From assembly GCA_029532415.1 (NCBI GenBank), contig JAQOTA010000054.1, positions 186,001 through 250,000 of the forward strand: 64,000 bases of DNA, read 5' to 3'. Positions 32,986 through 45,665 of this stretch are shown here, one piece after another. Source of the stretch: Marasmius tenuissimus (taxonomy: Eukaryota; Basidiomycota; Agaricomycetes; Agaricales; Marasmiaceae). Made by a program: the position numbers and the translations under genes. Positions within the stretch are counted from its first letter, which is position 1. The number at the start of each line of letters is the position of its first letter. The notes beneath the pieces were generated by a model. The model had not been told where the DNA came from and ran no database searches. It saw nothing but the letters and a program-made list of their open reading frames with translations.

Positions 32986-33660
32986 GTACTGATGTCCATA
33001 CGATCAAGGCATCACCCAGAAAGGAAAATAGAACTTGGAGTTTGCAGAGCGGCAAGCCTACGAGACCAAATGGGACGGTCACACAAGCTGTATAGCTGTA
33101 ACGTACAGCAAATTAGTGTTGAAACCGTTGAACGCTGCGAGAACAAGGGAGGAATTTGAAGTGGTAGGAGTCTATAGACCGGGAATACATTTCCTTGTGC
33201 GTAAAGACGTGAGAGGAAAACGGAGGAACCGTACATGATATTGAGGGAATGTCTTGCCTGAGAGTGCCAAAAGCATAGGCTAAGCTCCTATTAATAGGCA
33301 CAAAAACACTGCTGCCATGCTCTGCTGTGCCATGCCAGGAGCATCTCGGAAGATCAAAGGTACAGCTTACGGCGGTCGGTAGATCGGAAAAGTCTCACGA
33401 AGGTCCCTTGAGCGAGTATCCAAAGCAGTAGTCAGGATAAAATCGTAATCAGTATCGGTTTTGATTCCTGTAGATGGGATAACAGAGCTTTCAATCGACG
33501 GCAAAACAATGAGAAAAGGATGCAATGCAGGGTAGTGGGAATGAATCAAGGAAGAGTTAAACAAGACACACCATACAGCTCGTATCCAGCTAAACCTAGC
33601 TTACCATCATCCTCAGGCTCCAAGCCTCCCGTTACAAGGACAAATAGAGCAAGCCAGTCG
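32986..33660. repeat. Flank module M, copy 1
   Basis: Continuation of the E copy 1 flank after element C. It matches 41965-42780, 42871-43300 and 51938-52100 in blocks (tactgatgtcc, acgtacagcaaatt, agcataggctaagctcctatt, cctcccgttacaaggacaaat). No coding frame is conserved among copies. Confidence 0.75.
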
Positions 33661-33665
33661 GTTGC

Positions 33666-34227
33666 TGTTACGATTTACCTCTATTCTCACCAACAAGCGC
33701 CCATACAGACGCCTCTCCCTGCCCAACTCACCTCTCCCTTACCACATTTCCCACTCATTCAAATATCTCTATAGATGACTCCGCAGAGTAAGTGGAGCTA
33801 TGCATCCAGACCACAGCTCCAGACCATGCCCAGCAGACATCTCCACATGCCACCCCAAGTCAAAATATATGAACAGCCGCAATGACTCACACGACATTTG
33901 CAGCCACTCCCACAACGACTCAGTCCAACTACAAACGACTCACACACCTGCAACTCAGCACGACTCAGAGTGACTCTGGACCTAGACAGATTCCAGTATA
34001 TAAGCCCAATGTACATACAACCTTTCCTTAGCTTAACAACTTGGTTAATACACCAGTAAAAGCCCACCTTGACCTTTGACCTTCAACACTTGACCTTTGA
34101 CCTTGACCTTTGACCCTTGACCTTGACCTTTGACCTTCGACACTTGACCCTCGACTCTCGACCTTTGAACCTTGCCCTCGCTTAAAGGAGTGACTTGAGA
34201 GGACACTAGCCGTGCCCTACCATATCA
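33666..34227 (+). repeat. Solo LTR, 562 bp, with 5-bp TSD
   Basis: TGTTACGATTT...CATATCA flanked by GTTGC at 33661-33665 and 34228-34232. The paralogous flank at 42760-42790 reads caatcagttgcgagagaacc without the insert, which gives an independent empty site. TATATAAG at 33997-34004 suggests plus orientation. TGACTCA-like motifs lie in 33775-33985, upstream of TATA. A third LTR family, with no full element here. Confidence 0.9.
34069..34165 (+). repeat. TTGACCTTTGACC minisatellite in the solo LTR
   Basis: Eleven or so direct repeats of a 6-7-bp unit, TTGACC(T), in tandem, downstream of the TATA box and therefore probably in the transcribed (R/U5) part. Confidence 0.85.
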
Positions 34228-34232
34228 GTTGC

Positions 34233-37200
34233 GAGAGAACCAACCTCGTTGATCCAACACCCAGTAACGCTTCAGAGCATGGGGAAAATCACTAGGAGAT
34301 TTACGAGTTAGCTACAAAGAGGATAGGAACAAGGACAATTAGATGAGCTGGGTAGGAATCACAATTCGGTGGTGAGGCTGCTAGCGGGTAACTCTACCAC
34401 TATCTGCTATCTCCACCCCCTACCGATGGATTTGATTACTTCTGGACATCTCGTGGTGACCGTCGACGCTCATATTCATTCACCCACGTCGACCACAACT
34501 CGCCACCCCCTACTCCTACTAATATTTGTGCCCAAAGAAGGCCGATCTGAGCTGAGGCTCAATGAAACTTTCTACAGTTATGATAAGATGGCGGCTTGGC
34601 AACCATGCGCCCTCATCGACAAAAAAAAGCACGCAGGAAGGCCAGCAACCTTTGAGATAGGTCTCGGATATGGCAAAATAACACACCGTGGTGGAGTGGG
34701 AAAGAACAAGATGGTAATATGCAGGTACCACATCGATCACCCGACAAACGATTCGACGTTGACGGTATGGCTTGCCATGACAGAAAGTTGACGGGCTGAT
34801 TTTCAACTTTGAGTTCGCCGTCAGTGGTCGGTGGATACATATCAGAAAAATCACGGTGGTCATCTCGTAGTACAGAAGAATCGGGTCATTGCTGGGACTG
34901 TTTGTGCTTCGGTGCTTTCTTGCTCGCTCATCATTCTCTTTGTCTACTCCTTGTGAGTATCTGAAGTAGCGATTGAAGTAGCGTGAAGGAAGATCTTGAA
35001 CTCAACTTCGAGTCATATATGCGTAACGTATCAAAGTGCCCCAAGCAGAGGCGAGAATAAACGAGAAGATAATGATTCGCAATGTCAAATGCCTCTTGTC
35101 GAGACAAAGCGAGTTAAACGTACCACTCATCTCATCTTCAATCATATCACAACTCCTTCAAGGACCAAAGTATGTCGTAAACTGAGGGAGAATGGTCAAT
35201 CGGCGGCTTTGTCGTGTCCAACTAGCATGGAGATACCATCCAGTCGAATAAACACCAGGTAAAATATGAGGTGCAATCCACCTCATATCTTCAATCTCGT
35301 GAGAGTATCTCGTCTTTCCCGAATATCAGTGTATTGCTCACATTCATAAAACAGTAAAGAAAATATACCTCACTTAAGAGCTTTGTAGGGCTCGAGAGCC
35401 ACATCGAACTCGTGATTATAGCCTCACCGGCTTTCCTGGATCAACAGTAACCTTGACCCGGCATTTACAGGCCACCATGACTGCCAATCTGAACAGGGAT
35501 TTGAAAGAGTCAATGATGAGCGAACGTGATAATCACGAGAGAGTGAAATGCCTTGGTTGCTCAAGCCCCTGGGAAACTAACAAAGGAGTCGTCTCCTGAT
35601 GGACGTTCAAATTCACGATGTAAGAACAACTCTGGGTCCGAACCTTCGTAACATGGCGAAAGAAAATCGCAATCAGAGAGTGTTGAATGAGACCCCAAGC
35701 CAGCTCGGGTAAGCCTGAACGAAGGAGTGTGCGAATGATTCAAGTTCAGGCAGTTACTGTTGGGGATTTCGGCTGTTAACAAGCCTGGTTGAAAGAAGTT
35801 AGACAAAGACGGCGGGGTCAAAAGAGCCGATCTCCAGTCATCCTCTGGCTGTATATAGCCCATCCTGCTCCTGTTCCTGATATTTGAAAAAAGGTTGTGA
35901 AGCAATATATCGCGTGAACGGGACGCCAGAGTGTGCGCAGCTAATCCCGTAGTTGTTGTTTCTAGGTTCCGTTCGCAACCGCGGTATGGCTGTAAGGCAA
36001 AAGTGTGAGCGTGTGATATCAGGAAGGAGATACGACGGCAGGTTCCGTGCAAACTAGAATACGACGTTCAACGAGTACGTTTACAGACATACGAAGGATA
36101 AATCAAGCGGAAGCTCGTATTCTGGACTGTCGTAAATGACGACCAAAACTATGGGGAATGCCGACTCCAGCAACACCATTGTTGCATGTACTAGAGACTA
36201 GCTGGGCAAGGAAGACTGGAGCCTTGTTTTAGAATACAGCTTTGAATGAGTAGTCCATTGTGGGATGAACGAGCGGAAGCAGGTAGGGTTTGTGGTGACA
36301 ACAGAGATGGTGTTGAGGCTAGATCCAGGGAGGCGGATTGTATCCCAATGGCTCAACGAATGAACCGAAATACCTCTGGTATCGAGTTTCAAACGTTCTA
36401 TATCTCGGCGCTTTTTCTTACCTTTTCTTTCTCGGTACTGCTAAGGTCTGGAAAGATAGGGCATCAAATTGGATGTCAACCGTCACCAGATTAAGGGGCC
36501 ATACTCACAGGATCGATAGAGGATGCAGCGAAAAGTACGGCTGACTCTTGAGCGTATCTGACGAGTCCAGATTTAAAGTTTAAACCCGCCAGCACACAAT
36601 ATCCAAGCCCAGCTTTTCGTGAGGAAGAACAGGGCGAGCAGTGGCGTTGAACATGGGCGTTCGGGACAAAGGGGCCGGATCACAGCCACTGAGAAATTCC
36701 CATGTGGATCGGCCCAGGCCAACAACGTCATCGTGTGCATTTTTGCTACTCAACGTTCAACCGCGATGATCAACGCAAGCAATGCCGACTTTTGCCTCTC
36801 ACTATGCCTCTGATCTATAATCCTTGAGGCTCGTGCACCGGACTTCCCTCATTTGCAAGATCGCAGAATGTACGGTTTTTGATTTTGATACAATATCCAG
36901 AACTCATTGTAGCTCGATAGACCTCGCTCTGAGGTTCACTTGGAATTGGCCGCTGTTACCTTGAGTTGAAATGGACAGGCGGAAAACAAGCTGGCGTCCA
37001 ATGGATAGCACCATATCAAAGGTCCTTGTTAGAGGGACAATCAAAATGCGCCAGTGATAGCTACGACGTTGGGTGGGTTTTACCGCCTCCTATGGCTGCG
37101 ACCATCACTTACAGTCATCAATATTCTCCAGGCAGACTCTGATGTCGAGACCAGCTCATACATTGGCCCAGATGCATAGGCGCGACTAGCTATGCGATTT

Positions 37201-37660
37201 GCATTTCCGCATTGGTTTCGATGAGTTTTTCATTGTGAGTACTCAACAGGTCGTTGGTGATCCTGGAAAGTTATGCGACCACCAAAGCGTTTGAAGGACT
37301 TTTTGGACATGAAGACAACTACTGGGCGAGAGGAATCCCTGGAAAGTGTTTTTCATTGGATTGAGCAGGTGAGTTGGTTTGGACTCATGTTGACCTATAC
37401 GGAATCTGACACTGCAGACTTACCTTTCCAGTTTATCTACAAGACTGCGTCCACGCGCTCGTGACTTCCAAGGCCGCAAACATTACGAACACTCCCTTTA
37501 ATTGTGCAACACCCGCTTGAGCCATACCATACATGCATATTGCGGCTGGAATCCTCTCTCAAAGACGTACCTCAACCTCACCCCAACCCTTCATCGTATC
37601 CATATCGATGTATTGCATACACCAACAAGATCAGCGATCATCTTCCACCCTCCTGCCCAC
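34233..37660. other. Intergenic, nothing firmly identified
   Basis: Frames up to 163 codons exist (35561-36052 minus, 34369-34791 plus), but none shows a domain or conserved partner in the window. A short stretch near 36690 (cacagccactgagaaattccca) resembles 43955, suggesting an old duplicated flank. Confidence 0.4.
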
Positions 37661-37679
37661 GTCACTTGGACGATTTTGC

Positions 37680-37909
37680 TCATCAGTCACTCCCGCCATC
37701 ATGCCTCCCGATTTCACGGTATCTGTGTTTTCGTCGACGCCAGCCTCGATATCTTGGGTGCTTCTGGTTTTAGGAGCTATACGACACTGCCGTCCAGCTC
37801 TGGCTTAATTCCTAGCAGAAATGGAGACTCCGTTGGTGGTGGTGGACTCAGATGCAATTTTGAAGGGAATAGCGCCTGCTGGGTAGGACCAGGAGGAGTG
37901 GCGATGTAA
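37680..37909 (+). pseudogene. Family F relic 2
   Basis: The reading frame has FVDASLDILGASGF then TTLPSSSGL, comparable with LATTTDISGASSITSCP at 45528. It ends in a Gly-rich tail and a stop at 37907-37909. There is no clear start or upstream exon. Confidence 0.45.
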
Positions 37910-38149
37910 ACGACTTTAGGGTTGACACTGTCTTCATACAGGATCTTCCAGTCTGGAAAGGGGAAGGGTCATATTATTTCGCCCATGGCGAATCTGCGGG
38001 GGAAGTGGAAAGCTTGACTGGGGTGACAGGTAAAGACATACGAGGCAATATGCTTTGTCGGACCTCCCTCTGACTCTTCATCCCCACAGGTCTGAGAGAT
38101 ACCCGCCTCCCGCCTCCTTACACTATTAGGTCAATCCGGCTCTTTATCA

Positions 38150-38345
38150 CGATGGTTGTGGTCATTACCGTAAAAACTCGCCCACCCACGGCAACTACCC
38201 TTTGGCGGCCCCCATCCTCGATATTACCGGCGCTCTTCCTTCCACGAGCAGCACTACGGCGGTCCACAACTCAAGCGGAGCTCTTTTGGATTCCCGATGT
38301 ATATTCATTGCTCGGTGTTGGAGTGTACGATATGTACTTATAGAC
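38150..38345 (+). pseudogene. Family F relic 3
   Basis: Frame PLAAPILDITGALPSTSSTTAVHNSS, the same pattern as the other F relics. Closest match is 47480-47670; both sit in the same position relative to E copies 2 and 3, so they were duplicated together. Confidence 0.55.
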
Positions 38346-38864
38346 GCCCGTACGCATTTTTCGCTTTTATCCAATACTGACCGCTGATTGGTGCCCTCCT
38401 GTTCTAGCAAGCAAAACAAACGTTCCTAATTTGCTCGTAGACCTCATTATGGATGTGGATCGGACTAACGAAGATGTGTCTCCATGATTCCTCCTGCAAT
38501 GTGCTCGGGTTTAGATCTTGTACGTTCTACGTCTCCGTCACTTGTTCAAGATGATTTACTAACATATACTCGATAGTTTTATATTCAATCAAAACTACAT
38601 CGACTTGAGAAGGGCTCGACACAATTTATCCACCATAAAACGATGCTGGCTGATAGGGCTTTGACTACGCGTATAATGTTTTCGTTGGGTACAAATCGAA
38701 GCATGACCACAAACGACTGTACATAAATACGGTACATGTGGTCTACATAGTACATACAGATCGTCTATGCGGGTATTGGCTACTCGTAGCTCGCCACAGG
38801 TATTATAAATACGCCATCGGAGGTTCAGTACATAGTTGTAATCGAACCAATCCATTGTACTATA

Positions 38865-41331
38865 TCAAACACCATTCTTCTTCCGGAGCGCCCTCAGCTT
38901 ATGAAGGATACCACGTTTTGTCTTCGTCTTTCGCTGACCTAGTGGCCTACGGGACTTGAAGCCAAGCTTCCCGAGTAGCCTCGACCAGCGAGAACGAGGA
39001 CTGCTGGGGTCTTCGGGCTTCGGTACGTTCACGTTCAGGCTCACTAGCTTGATTGTGAACCCTAACGGGCTCGGCCTCCACCAGCTCTGCTCGAGTCAGT
39101 GGGCGAGAATGAGTATCTGTCGCTGGGTTGATAGATGAGTGGTCTGGCTAAGATACGAGACGTGAATGACTTACCTTCTTCGTTCGACGCCTCGTTCGGT
39201 CCTTCGCATATTGGAAGGTTTGGTTCAGCATTGAGCTGTTCCTTGATCAGTACCTTGCTATCTGGCTCGTCCTCTCCGAATAACTCGACAAGCGAGAAAG
39301 ACTCGGCTTGAAACCAGACATCGTGAGGATCATCTTAGAGGTCTTGTCAGTAAGTTTGGGAATATAGAACAATATTTCCTACCGATTAGCAGTTCGGGAT
39401 AACCGTAGTCTCGAGCGTACTGTTTACCATCTAGGTTATAATCCCTTGAGATTAAATAATCCCGAGCGAAACTCCAGTGGGCAACATTCCATTTTTGGCC
39501 TACTACTATTCGTGTCACCAGTTTTGGTACACCATATTTCTCCCAATCCTCCTCGGGGATTACACTTTTGCCATCGGAGTCCAGGGACCAATAGAACAAC
39601 CCGTCGGGAAGAGGATAGCGTACACAATGCACGCCATTGATATGCTCGACTGGAATGGGCAGAACAAAAAGGTAGACTGGAGTGGGCTGTGTTGTGGGGT
39701 CATGGTTGAATATGCCACCTAGCATGATGCCTATCTCGTTGATGAACTCTGGGGGACCAGATGATAAGCAAGTGACAGGCTTTAAATGAAATTTGGACTC
39801 ACTGATATCACCTTCCAGGTCTTCAGGACTGTGAACAAAAGCGGTCGACTGGCTGAGATAGGCAGCAACAACTTGAGCTGGAAGGTGCGACAAGAACAGT
39901 CCCGCAAAATAGCCGGGCCTGTGGAAATCAAAATCGATACGATGGGGAACTGTTCCAATCAGTAGAGAGCATCCTTGGGCTAGTAGTGCACATACCCTTC
40001 TCGGAATAACATCCATGCACGTTACGATAGAGGTTTACAAGTGAGCGTTCGGGAAAAGGTAGTGAAGGGAAGTGAGCGACGATTCCTTTCCGACGGTGTA
40101 TGACAGTCCCAAAAGTTAGAAGACCATGTGGGGCAAATGGCGACAAGTCGAAGGGGTAGAGGTGCGATACACTCGCGAATGACGCAACCAGGCACAGAAA
40201 GTCGTCAAAGTGTTGCTTTGACCAGGCGAGGATATCGTTGGCATTAAGTTGTGGACGAGTTTCTTGCCAAAGTGGGGGTAGTCGAAAAAACTGCGAACTC
40301 GAAATCTGCTCCATTAGTGGATCAGAGGCAGGTACGATGTCGTACTGCCATGAAAGAGTCTTGAGATTGAAGTTCCAGTCAGAGTGCGCAAGCGAAACCT
40401 ATTGTACTATTATTAGCCACCCCATTTCTAAAATAGCACACTGACCGAAAATTCCTCGTCCAACGCCTTTACCGAGGAGGCCTAATGAAATTGTCAGCCA
40501 ACCTCTGAGGTAGAAGAGGAGAGATGTATACCCAAGTATAACCAATGTAGCATGCCACAACGACGTCCACATCTTGCTTCATGAATACAACACCATTTGC
40601 AAGCTCTATAATCTAGTCAGGATCGTAAATGCCCCTCCGCTGACAAATGTCCGTACCATCATGCGATATGAAGGCCGGCATATCAAGTCGACCCAATCCA
40701 AACACCTGAGTCCGTAAGGGCGACCTGGCCAAAAGAATTAAGTGTCTATAACGCCCCCGACTCGTAATTATAACCTACCACGGGTGTGTAGACAACCCCT
40801 CATAGATCTGTTTCCAAATCTAAACCAGACGGTTATTGCGGCACCCTCAGATCGCTCGGTTGAACTGACTGTTGCGACTGTCTCCTTGTTCTCGTTATTC
40901 TCTGGCTCGAAAACGTATAAGGTAAACTTGCGGTTGGAAAACTCGACCAGCTCCACACTGTAGGCCTTCTTATGGATCTTCACTGTTCTGACCTTGACAC
41001 GGGGTCGAAAAGGATTTGTAGACTTGACTTGCTGCTTGATGGTCATTTCCATCACGCCCGAGTAAACCTGGTTGCGCAGAATTATGTCGCCTTGCCGAAT
41101 CTCCCTGAACCGATCTTGAATTGGCTAGCTCAACATAGTAATCAGCCAATGCTTGGTGAACGACGAGAGGATCATCTGCACCATCAACCTGTTGCGGCCC
41201 TGTCCTCGAATGCACAAAGATCTTTCATCGCCGAGGTTATTGTTGATGATGATGTTCCCGTTTGCCTGATTAAATTGGTGATTTCCCTCGATGGATATAC
41301 CCGAGGGGGAACTGAACATTGTCGTGGACAT
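38865..41331 (-). pseudogene. Gene family E, copy 2 (longest)
   Basis: Start ATG 41331: MSTTMFSSPSGISIEGNHQF, GNIIINNNLGDERS. Exon 2, 41124-40870, 85 codons: PIQDRFREIRQGDIILRNQV, YSVELVEFSNRKFTLYVFEP. The intron GTCAGT...TTTAG is at 40820-40869. Exon 3 starts IWKQIYEGLST but meets TAG; a nearby frame holds TQVFGLGRLDMPAFISHDG. Later introns: 39950-39995 and 39749-39802. The exon around 39748-39380 has PPIPVEHINGVHCVRYPLP, LFYWSLDSDGK and DGKQYARDYGYPELL. A 3' exon (DDPHDVWFQAESFSLVELFG... PICEGPNEASNEE) precedes a 52-nt intron at 39123-39174. The last exon ends at 38865 with a very basic tail (GKLGFKSRRPLGQRK...KKNGV). Most splice sites are intact but stops suggest a pseudogene, unless alternative exon borders rescue it. 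No known domain could be named. Confidence 0.75.
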
Positions 41332-41940
41332 GACACTGAAGGGGAGATGGCGATGGTAGGGTAGAGAGAACCGACAGGGGAAAACCCAAACCTATATCCA
41401 GTGCCTCGTGAGATATGTAGTTTGATGCTCCTCTATTCAGCCTTCTAATCTCCGCCTATGACTCGAGATTGCTGTTCATGGCGATGGACACGAGGCTTGA
41501 TGGGAAAAGATCGCGCCAGCCACTGGTGCAACGAGCTTCGAGTGAAGTGGCCTCGGTCGGGGATGAATATTGAACTGGCGTAAAAGCATCGAAATCGAGT
41601 TCAAGAAATGTTTGTGTACTTTACAAGAGCTACGATATACTGTCAGGATTCGCTCACATCCGGTACGTGCCCTCGTGGGAACCTCATATATGCTGTTAAA
41701 GCCAGGCACGCACCGAACCGCATGCTGGCCATGTTCGAGCCACGGGAGCTATGAGATTCATCAGAAACAAGATTTTTCCATCAGTAAGCCATTACCTGCT
41801 GGACAAAAACACGTAATCCAATGCGAGAAAGGTAGACCTCTGTGTCAATCACAGATCTTCGGCGGCGACACCTTGCAGCATTGACACAAGAGCGGTTGAA
41901 GCGCCATCAGGCTTCATGGGACTTGCATATCACTGTGAGC
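41332..41940. other. Upstream flank of E copy 2
   Basis: Conserved with the flanks of copies 1 and 3; presumed ancestral promoter region. No promoter motif can be assigned with confidence. Confidence 0.5.
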
Positions 41941-42800
41941 AGGATATATTATCACATTCCACACTACTGACGCCCAAACAATCAAGGCACCACCGAGGAG
42001 AGAAAATAAAAGTTGGAGTTCTCAGAGCACCTACAAGACCAAATGTGAGGGGTACACAAGCTGTATATATAGCTGTAGCATACAGCAAATTAACGTTGAA
42101 ACCGTCAAACGTCGCGAGAACGAGGGAGGAATTCGAAGCGGTAGGAATCTATAGGCCGGAAAGACATTTGCTTGTGTGTATAGACGCGAGAGGAAAAAGG
42201 AGGAACCGTACATAATATTGAAGGAATGTCTTGCCTGAGTGGAAAGACAACACTGAGAGTGCTGAAAGCATAGGCTAAGCTCCTATTGATAAGCATAGAA
42301 ACACTGCTGCCATACTCCGCTGTGCTACACCAGGAGCATCTCAGAAGGTTTGAAGGTACAACTTACGGCAGTTGGTAGATTGGAAAAGTCTCACGAGGGT
42401 CCCTCGAGCGAGTAGGTGGAGTAGAAAATCAAGTGGTGATCGTGTAAGGAAGGGAGGGAATTGAGCCATTTCGATTCCTGTTTACGCGCAGGACCTACGT
42501 GGTGCTCCTCTGTTGATCCTTGCGAGTATCCAGAGAGGCAGTCAGGGGAAAATGGTAATCGGTACCGGTTTCGAGTTTCATGGACGGGATAACAGAGTTT
42601 AGAATCAACGGCAAATCGATGAGAAGAGGATGCAATGCAGGGCCCTGGTGTGGAATCAATCGAGAAACGGTCAAACGAGATGCACTATACTTAGAGCCCG
42701 TATTTAGCCAAACCTAAGTTACCACCATCCTCTAAGCCTCCCGTTACAAGGACAAATACAGCAAGCCAATCAGTTGCGAGAGAACCAACGTCGTCAATCC
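41941..42800. repeat. Flank module M, copy 2
   Basis: Matches 32986-33660 plus 34228-34280 (without the solo LTR) and the tandem copy that follows at 42871. Confidence 0.75.
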
Positions 42801-42870
42801 GAAACCAGAAATTGCGTATCGACCAAACTAATCGTCCGCGGCGCAGAATCAAAACAACGACGACAATCCG

Positions 42871-43610
42871 CAGTACTGACGTCCAAATGACCAAAGTACC
42901 ACACAAGAACGAAAACAAACCTTATAGCTCCCATAGCAAGCCTACGAGTCGAGATGTACAGTGAGGAAAACGAGCTGTAGACCCGCAACGTACAGCAGAT
43001 TGACGTCGAAACTGTGAAGGGGAAACCCTGTAAATGAGATCAAAACGATACCTCACCTGAGCGAGTAGACGACAACGAAAGTACTGGAAGCACAGACCAA
43101 ATTGCTATTGATAAGCATAGAAACACTGTCGCCGTACTCCGTTGTGCCCTGAGGCGATCAAAGGTACAATCTACAGCGGTTGCTGGAGTAGAAAAGTCTG
43201 TGATGGGGAAACACCGGGAGGAATAAAATTGTGGAAGGTCGGAGGTCCAATAGTTTCACAAGCCTCGCCTTGAGCGAGTACGAGAAATAGTAATTCGAGT
43301 GGAAGGGAGAAAGGAAATCAAGTTATTCCCGATTATATTTGCGCCCAGGACCTACGGATTTTCTTTTCCAAATCATCCTTGAGAATATCCGGTTACGCGA
43401 TGGTCAACGTAGAAATGATAATCGGTATTGGTTCCGAGTCCTATAGCCGAGACAACGAAGCTTTCAATCAACGGCGAAAACAAACGGGAAGAGAAAACCA
43501 TGCAGAACAAATAGGAATATATCGAGCTAGATTCAAAGGGGAACGCACCATACAGCCTAAACCCAGCTTATTATTCTTTCTTTTCACCTCCAAAATTCGC
43601 CGATGATGTT
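42871..43610. repeat. Flank module M, copy 3 (tandem to copy 2)
   Basis: Repeats the block order of 41965-42780 (tactgacgtcc, acgtacagcagatt, gataagcatagaaacactg, gagcgagta, aatcaacggc) with more divergence, so a roughly 0.9-kb tandem duplication occurred here. It keeps the uninterrupted copia target cagtactgacgtcc. Confidence 0.7.
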
Positions 43611-44780
43611 GTTGACTGGAGGAGAACAGAGTCAGCCAGGGGTTGGTTTTGTATTGATTTAGGACAATCTACCCTATAAGTTACGAGCTGTACTAGAGAC
43701 AGGAAGCATGAATTCTGCTATCGCCCTGGATTCTGTCCAGTAAATGGCCGAATGACGGTCAGCAGACTCACGGGACGCTCAGGCGGCCCCAATTCCCCAC
43801 TGAATGTCTTGTGTTTTTTCAAACAAGAAGGGGATACACGAGTAGAGAGCTCTGTTGAATAAGCATGGTTTAGCCAATGCGTAGGAACGAAGAATCATTG
43901 CCGAGGAGACGCATAGAGCATCGCGGTTCGGGTTTAAGGAGGATGGCCAGGGCACAGCCACCGGAAAATTCCCATACGCGCCAACATCGGTAACGGTAAC
44001 GGCTCTCATTCATCAACCACTACCATCGTCAACCAACAACGACGAAATCATCCCATCCTCCTCAATTTTCGACTCAGAACATGCCTCTTTGAAGAACACT
44101 TACTTATTCTCGTGTCTCTTTGGTCAGATATAGAGAAAAGACGAATGCTACTTGTGAGAAGTCTACCGTGTCAGTGAGTGACGAACTTGTTGAATAACTT
44201 TCCAAGCTGAGTTGCTCCTATTCAAAGGACCGAGATGGGGCGTAAATTGAAAGACTTGAGGCTCAATGTCATGCTGGGAAAGCAGGGGAAGGGGGACACA
44301 GTCACCGTGCGTATGGCCTTCATCGATTCATCATTCACCAAATCCTCATCTAAAATTCATAGCGCCAAGATATTTGGAGTATCGCCTTAAAAGTCGACTT
44401 TCTTTACAGCTTCCGTTGCCGTCATCCACAAGTGTCTTTACGCTCCGTCGGAGGTGATCATCGTGGTTGAGGTGATTGTCAATGCAGCCTCTTTGAAGAC
44501 TATAGCAGCGTGATCCTGAGAGGGATATAGACCTGGATTTGGAGGCAAGGAGGCAAAAACACAACCGGTCGTGACGAAAAAACGTGACAGTTGCGCCGTG
44601 CCATGGTCACCATCATACAACATCCGATATCCGGCCCCCTGCCACACTTTCGAGAGGGAGAACCCTCAAACTATCGCTCTTTGAACCACACTTGATCACC
44701 CTCGATGCTATCCCTTCGACTGGCGTCCCTTCGCGACCATTGAAATATTGACAGTCTCACAAACTTCGTTGGCATCATCT
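43611..44780. other. Intergenic, nothing identified
   Basis: Short frames only. 43920-44010 shows weak similarity to 36640-36720. Confidence 0.4.
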
Positions 44781-44789
44781 ACCCTCCCC

Positions 44790-44965
44790 TCATCGTCACC
44801 ATCCATACCCCGGCGCTTTTCCCCTCACGGCTGATAAAAGGCTTTCATACAGCTCCGCCTCAGCTCCTCTCGAGACACGAATATCATTTCGAGGTGATAA
44901 ATACATGTGTGCGCTTGGGAGGATCAGGTGCCGAAATGCAGTGTGGTAGGTTGATCCCTCTCGAT
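44790..44965 (+). pseudogene. Family F relic 4
   Basis: Block order as at 45560-45740: ggcgctt.cc, ctttcatacagct, then gcttgggaggatcaggtgccg. Frames are broken. Confidence 0.45.
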
Positions 44966-45239
44966 CTACGTCAATGTTATTCACTCACTCGTTCCTTCTC
45001 AGTCAGTGCTTGGCCCTCAAGACTTCGATAGGTTGATTCTAGAGACCGGTCAAAATCGCGATGCCGCCGTAGCCGTTGGAAAAGTACCCATCACAACTTA
45101 AAATGAGGTCTGGTGAAAGAGTTCTGCGAGGCCGGGGTCAAACAGGAAATAGGTGTCTCAGGCTAAGAGTCTGGAGAAAGACGAAGTAGTCTTTCCGATA
45201 TGGTGCGTTGAACCCTGATATCTCTCCTTCTCATGCTTA

Positions 45240-45665
45240 CGGCCACAGGTCCTCACAGAATTTGCTACGACGCCCAAAGCAGACCGCCTCTCTTCCAAGT
45301 ATACCCTCACACCTCTCGAATCCAAAACACACGACGCGCCCTCTATCAGCTCACCCATATCCTATACCATTCCCGATGTTATTTGGAACGCCTGCAGGCA
45401 AACCAGTGCTCGGTGATATAGCATGGCCTCCGTCAGACCCTCTCACAACGAAAGGATAGTTCACTTGGAAGAACAATCGTCTAACTTCCGAATACCCTCG
45501 GCCGTACCTCCCAACTCCAACTTCCTCTGACCTTTACTCTCGCGGGTGGCAACCAGCACTACCACCCTCGATTCCTGGCTACCACTACCGATATCTCGGG
45601 CGCTTCCTCTATCACGAGCTGCCCGAAGCCTTCATACAGCTTTACCAAACAAGTGTTAGGGATGT
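45240..45665 (+). pseudogene. Family F relic 5 (best preserved)
   Basis: From 45528 an open frame reads PLTFTLAGGNQHYHPRFLA then TTTDISGASSITSCPKPSYS and stops after about 45 codons. Upstream, 45355-45400 (YTIPDVIWNAC) may be an earlier exon. A Thr/Ser-rich segment followed by a Gly-rich tail would suit a secreted or wall-anchored protein, but that is a guess. No full gene is left. Confidence 0.5.

Noticed and set aside
34369..34791. 140-codon plus-strand frame as a gene
   Set aside because: No domain, no conserved copy in the window, composition like neighbouring non-coding sequence.
35561..36052. 163-codon minus-strand frame as a gene
   Set aside because: No recognisable motif, no splice or duplicate support; likely a chance frame.
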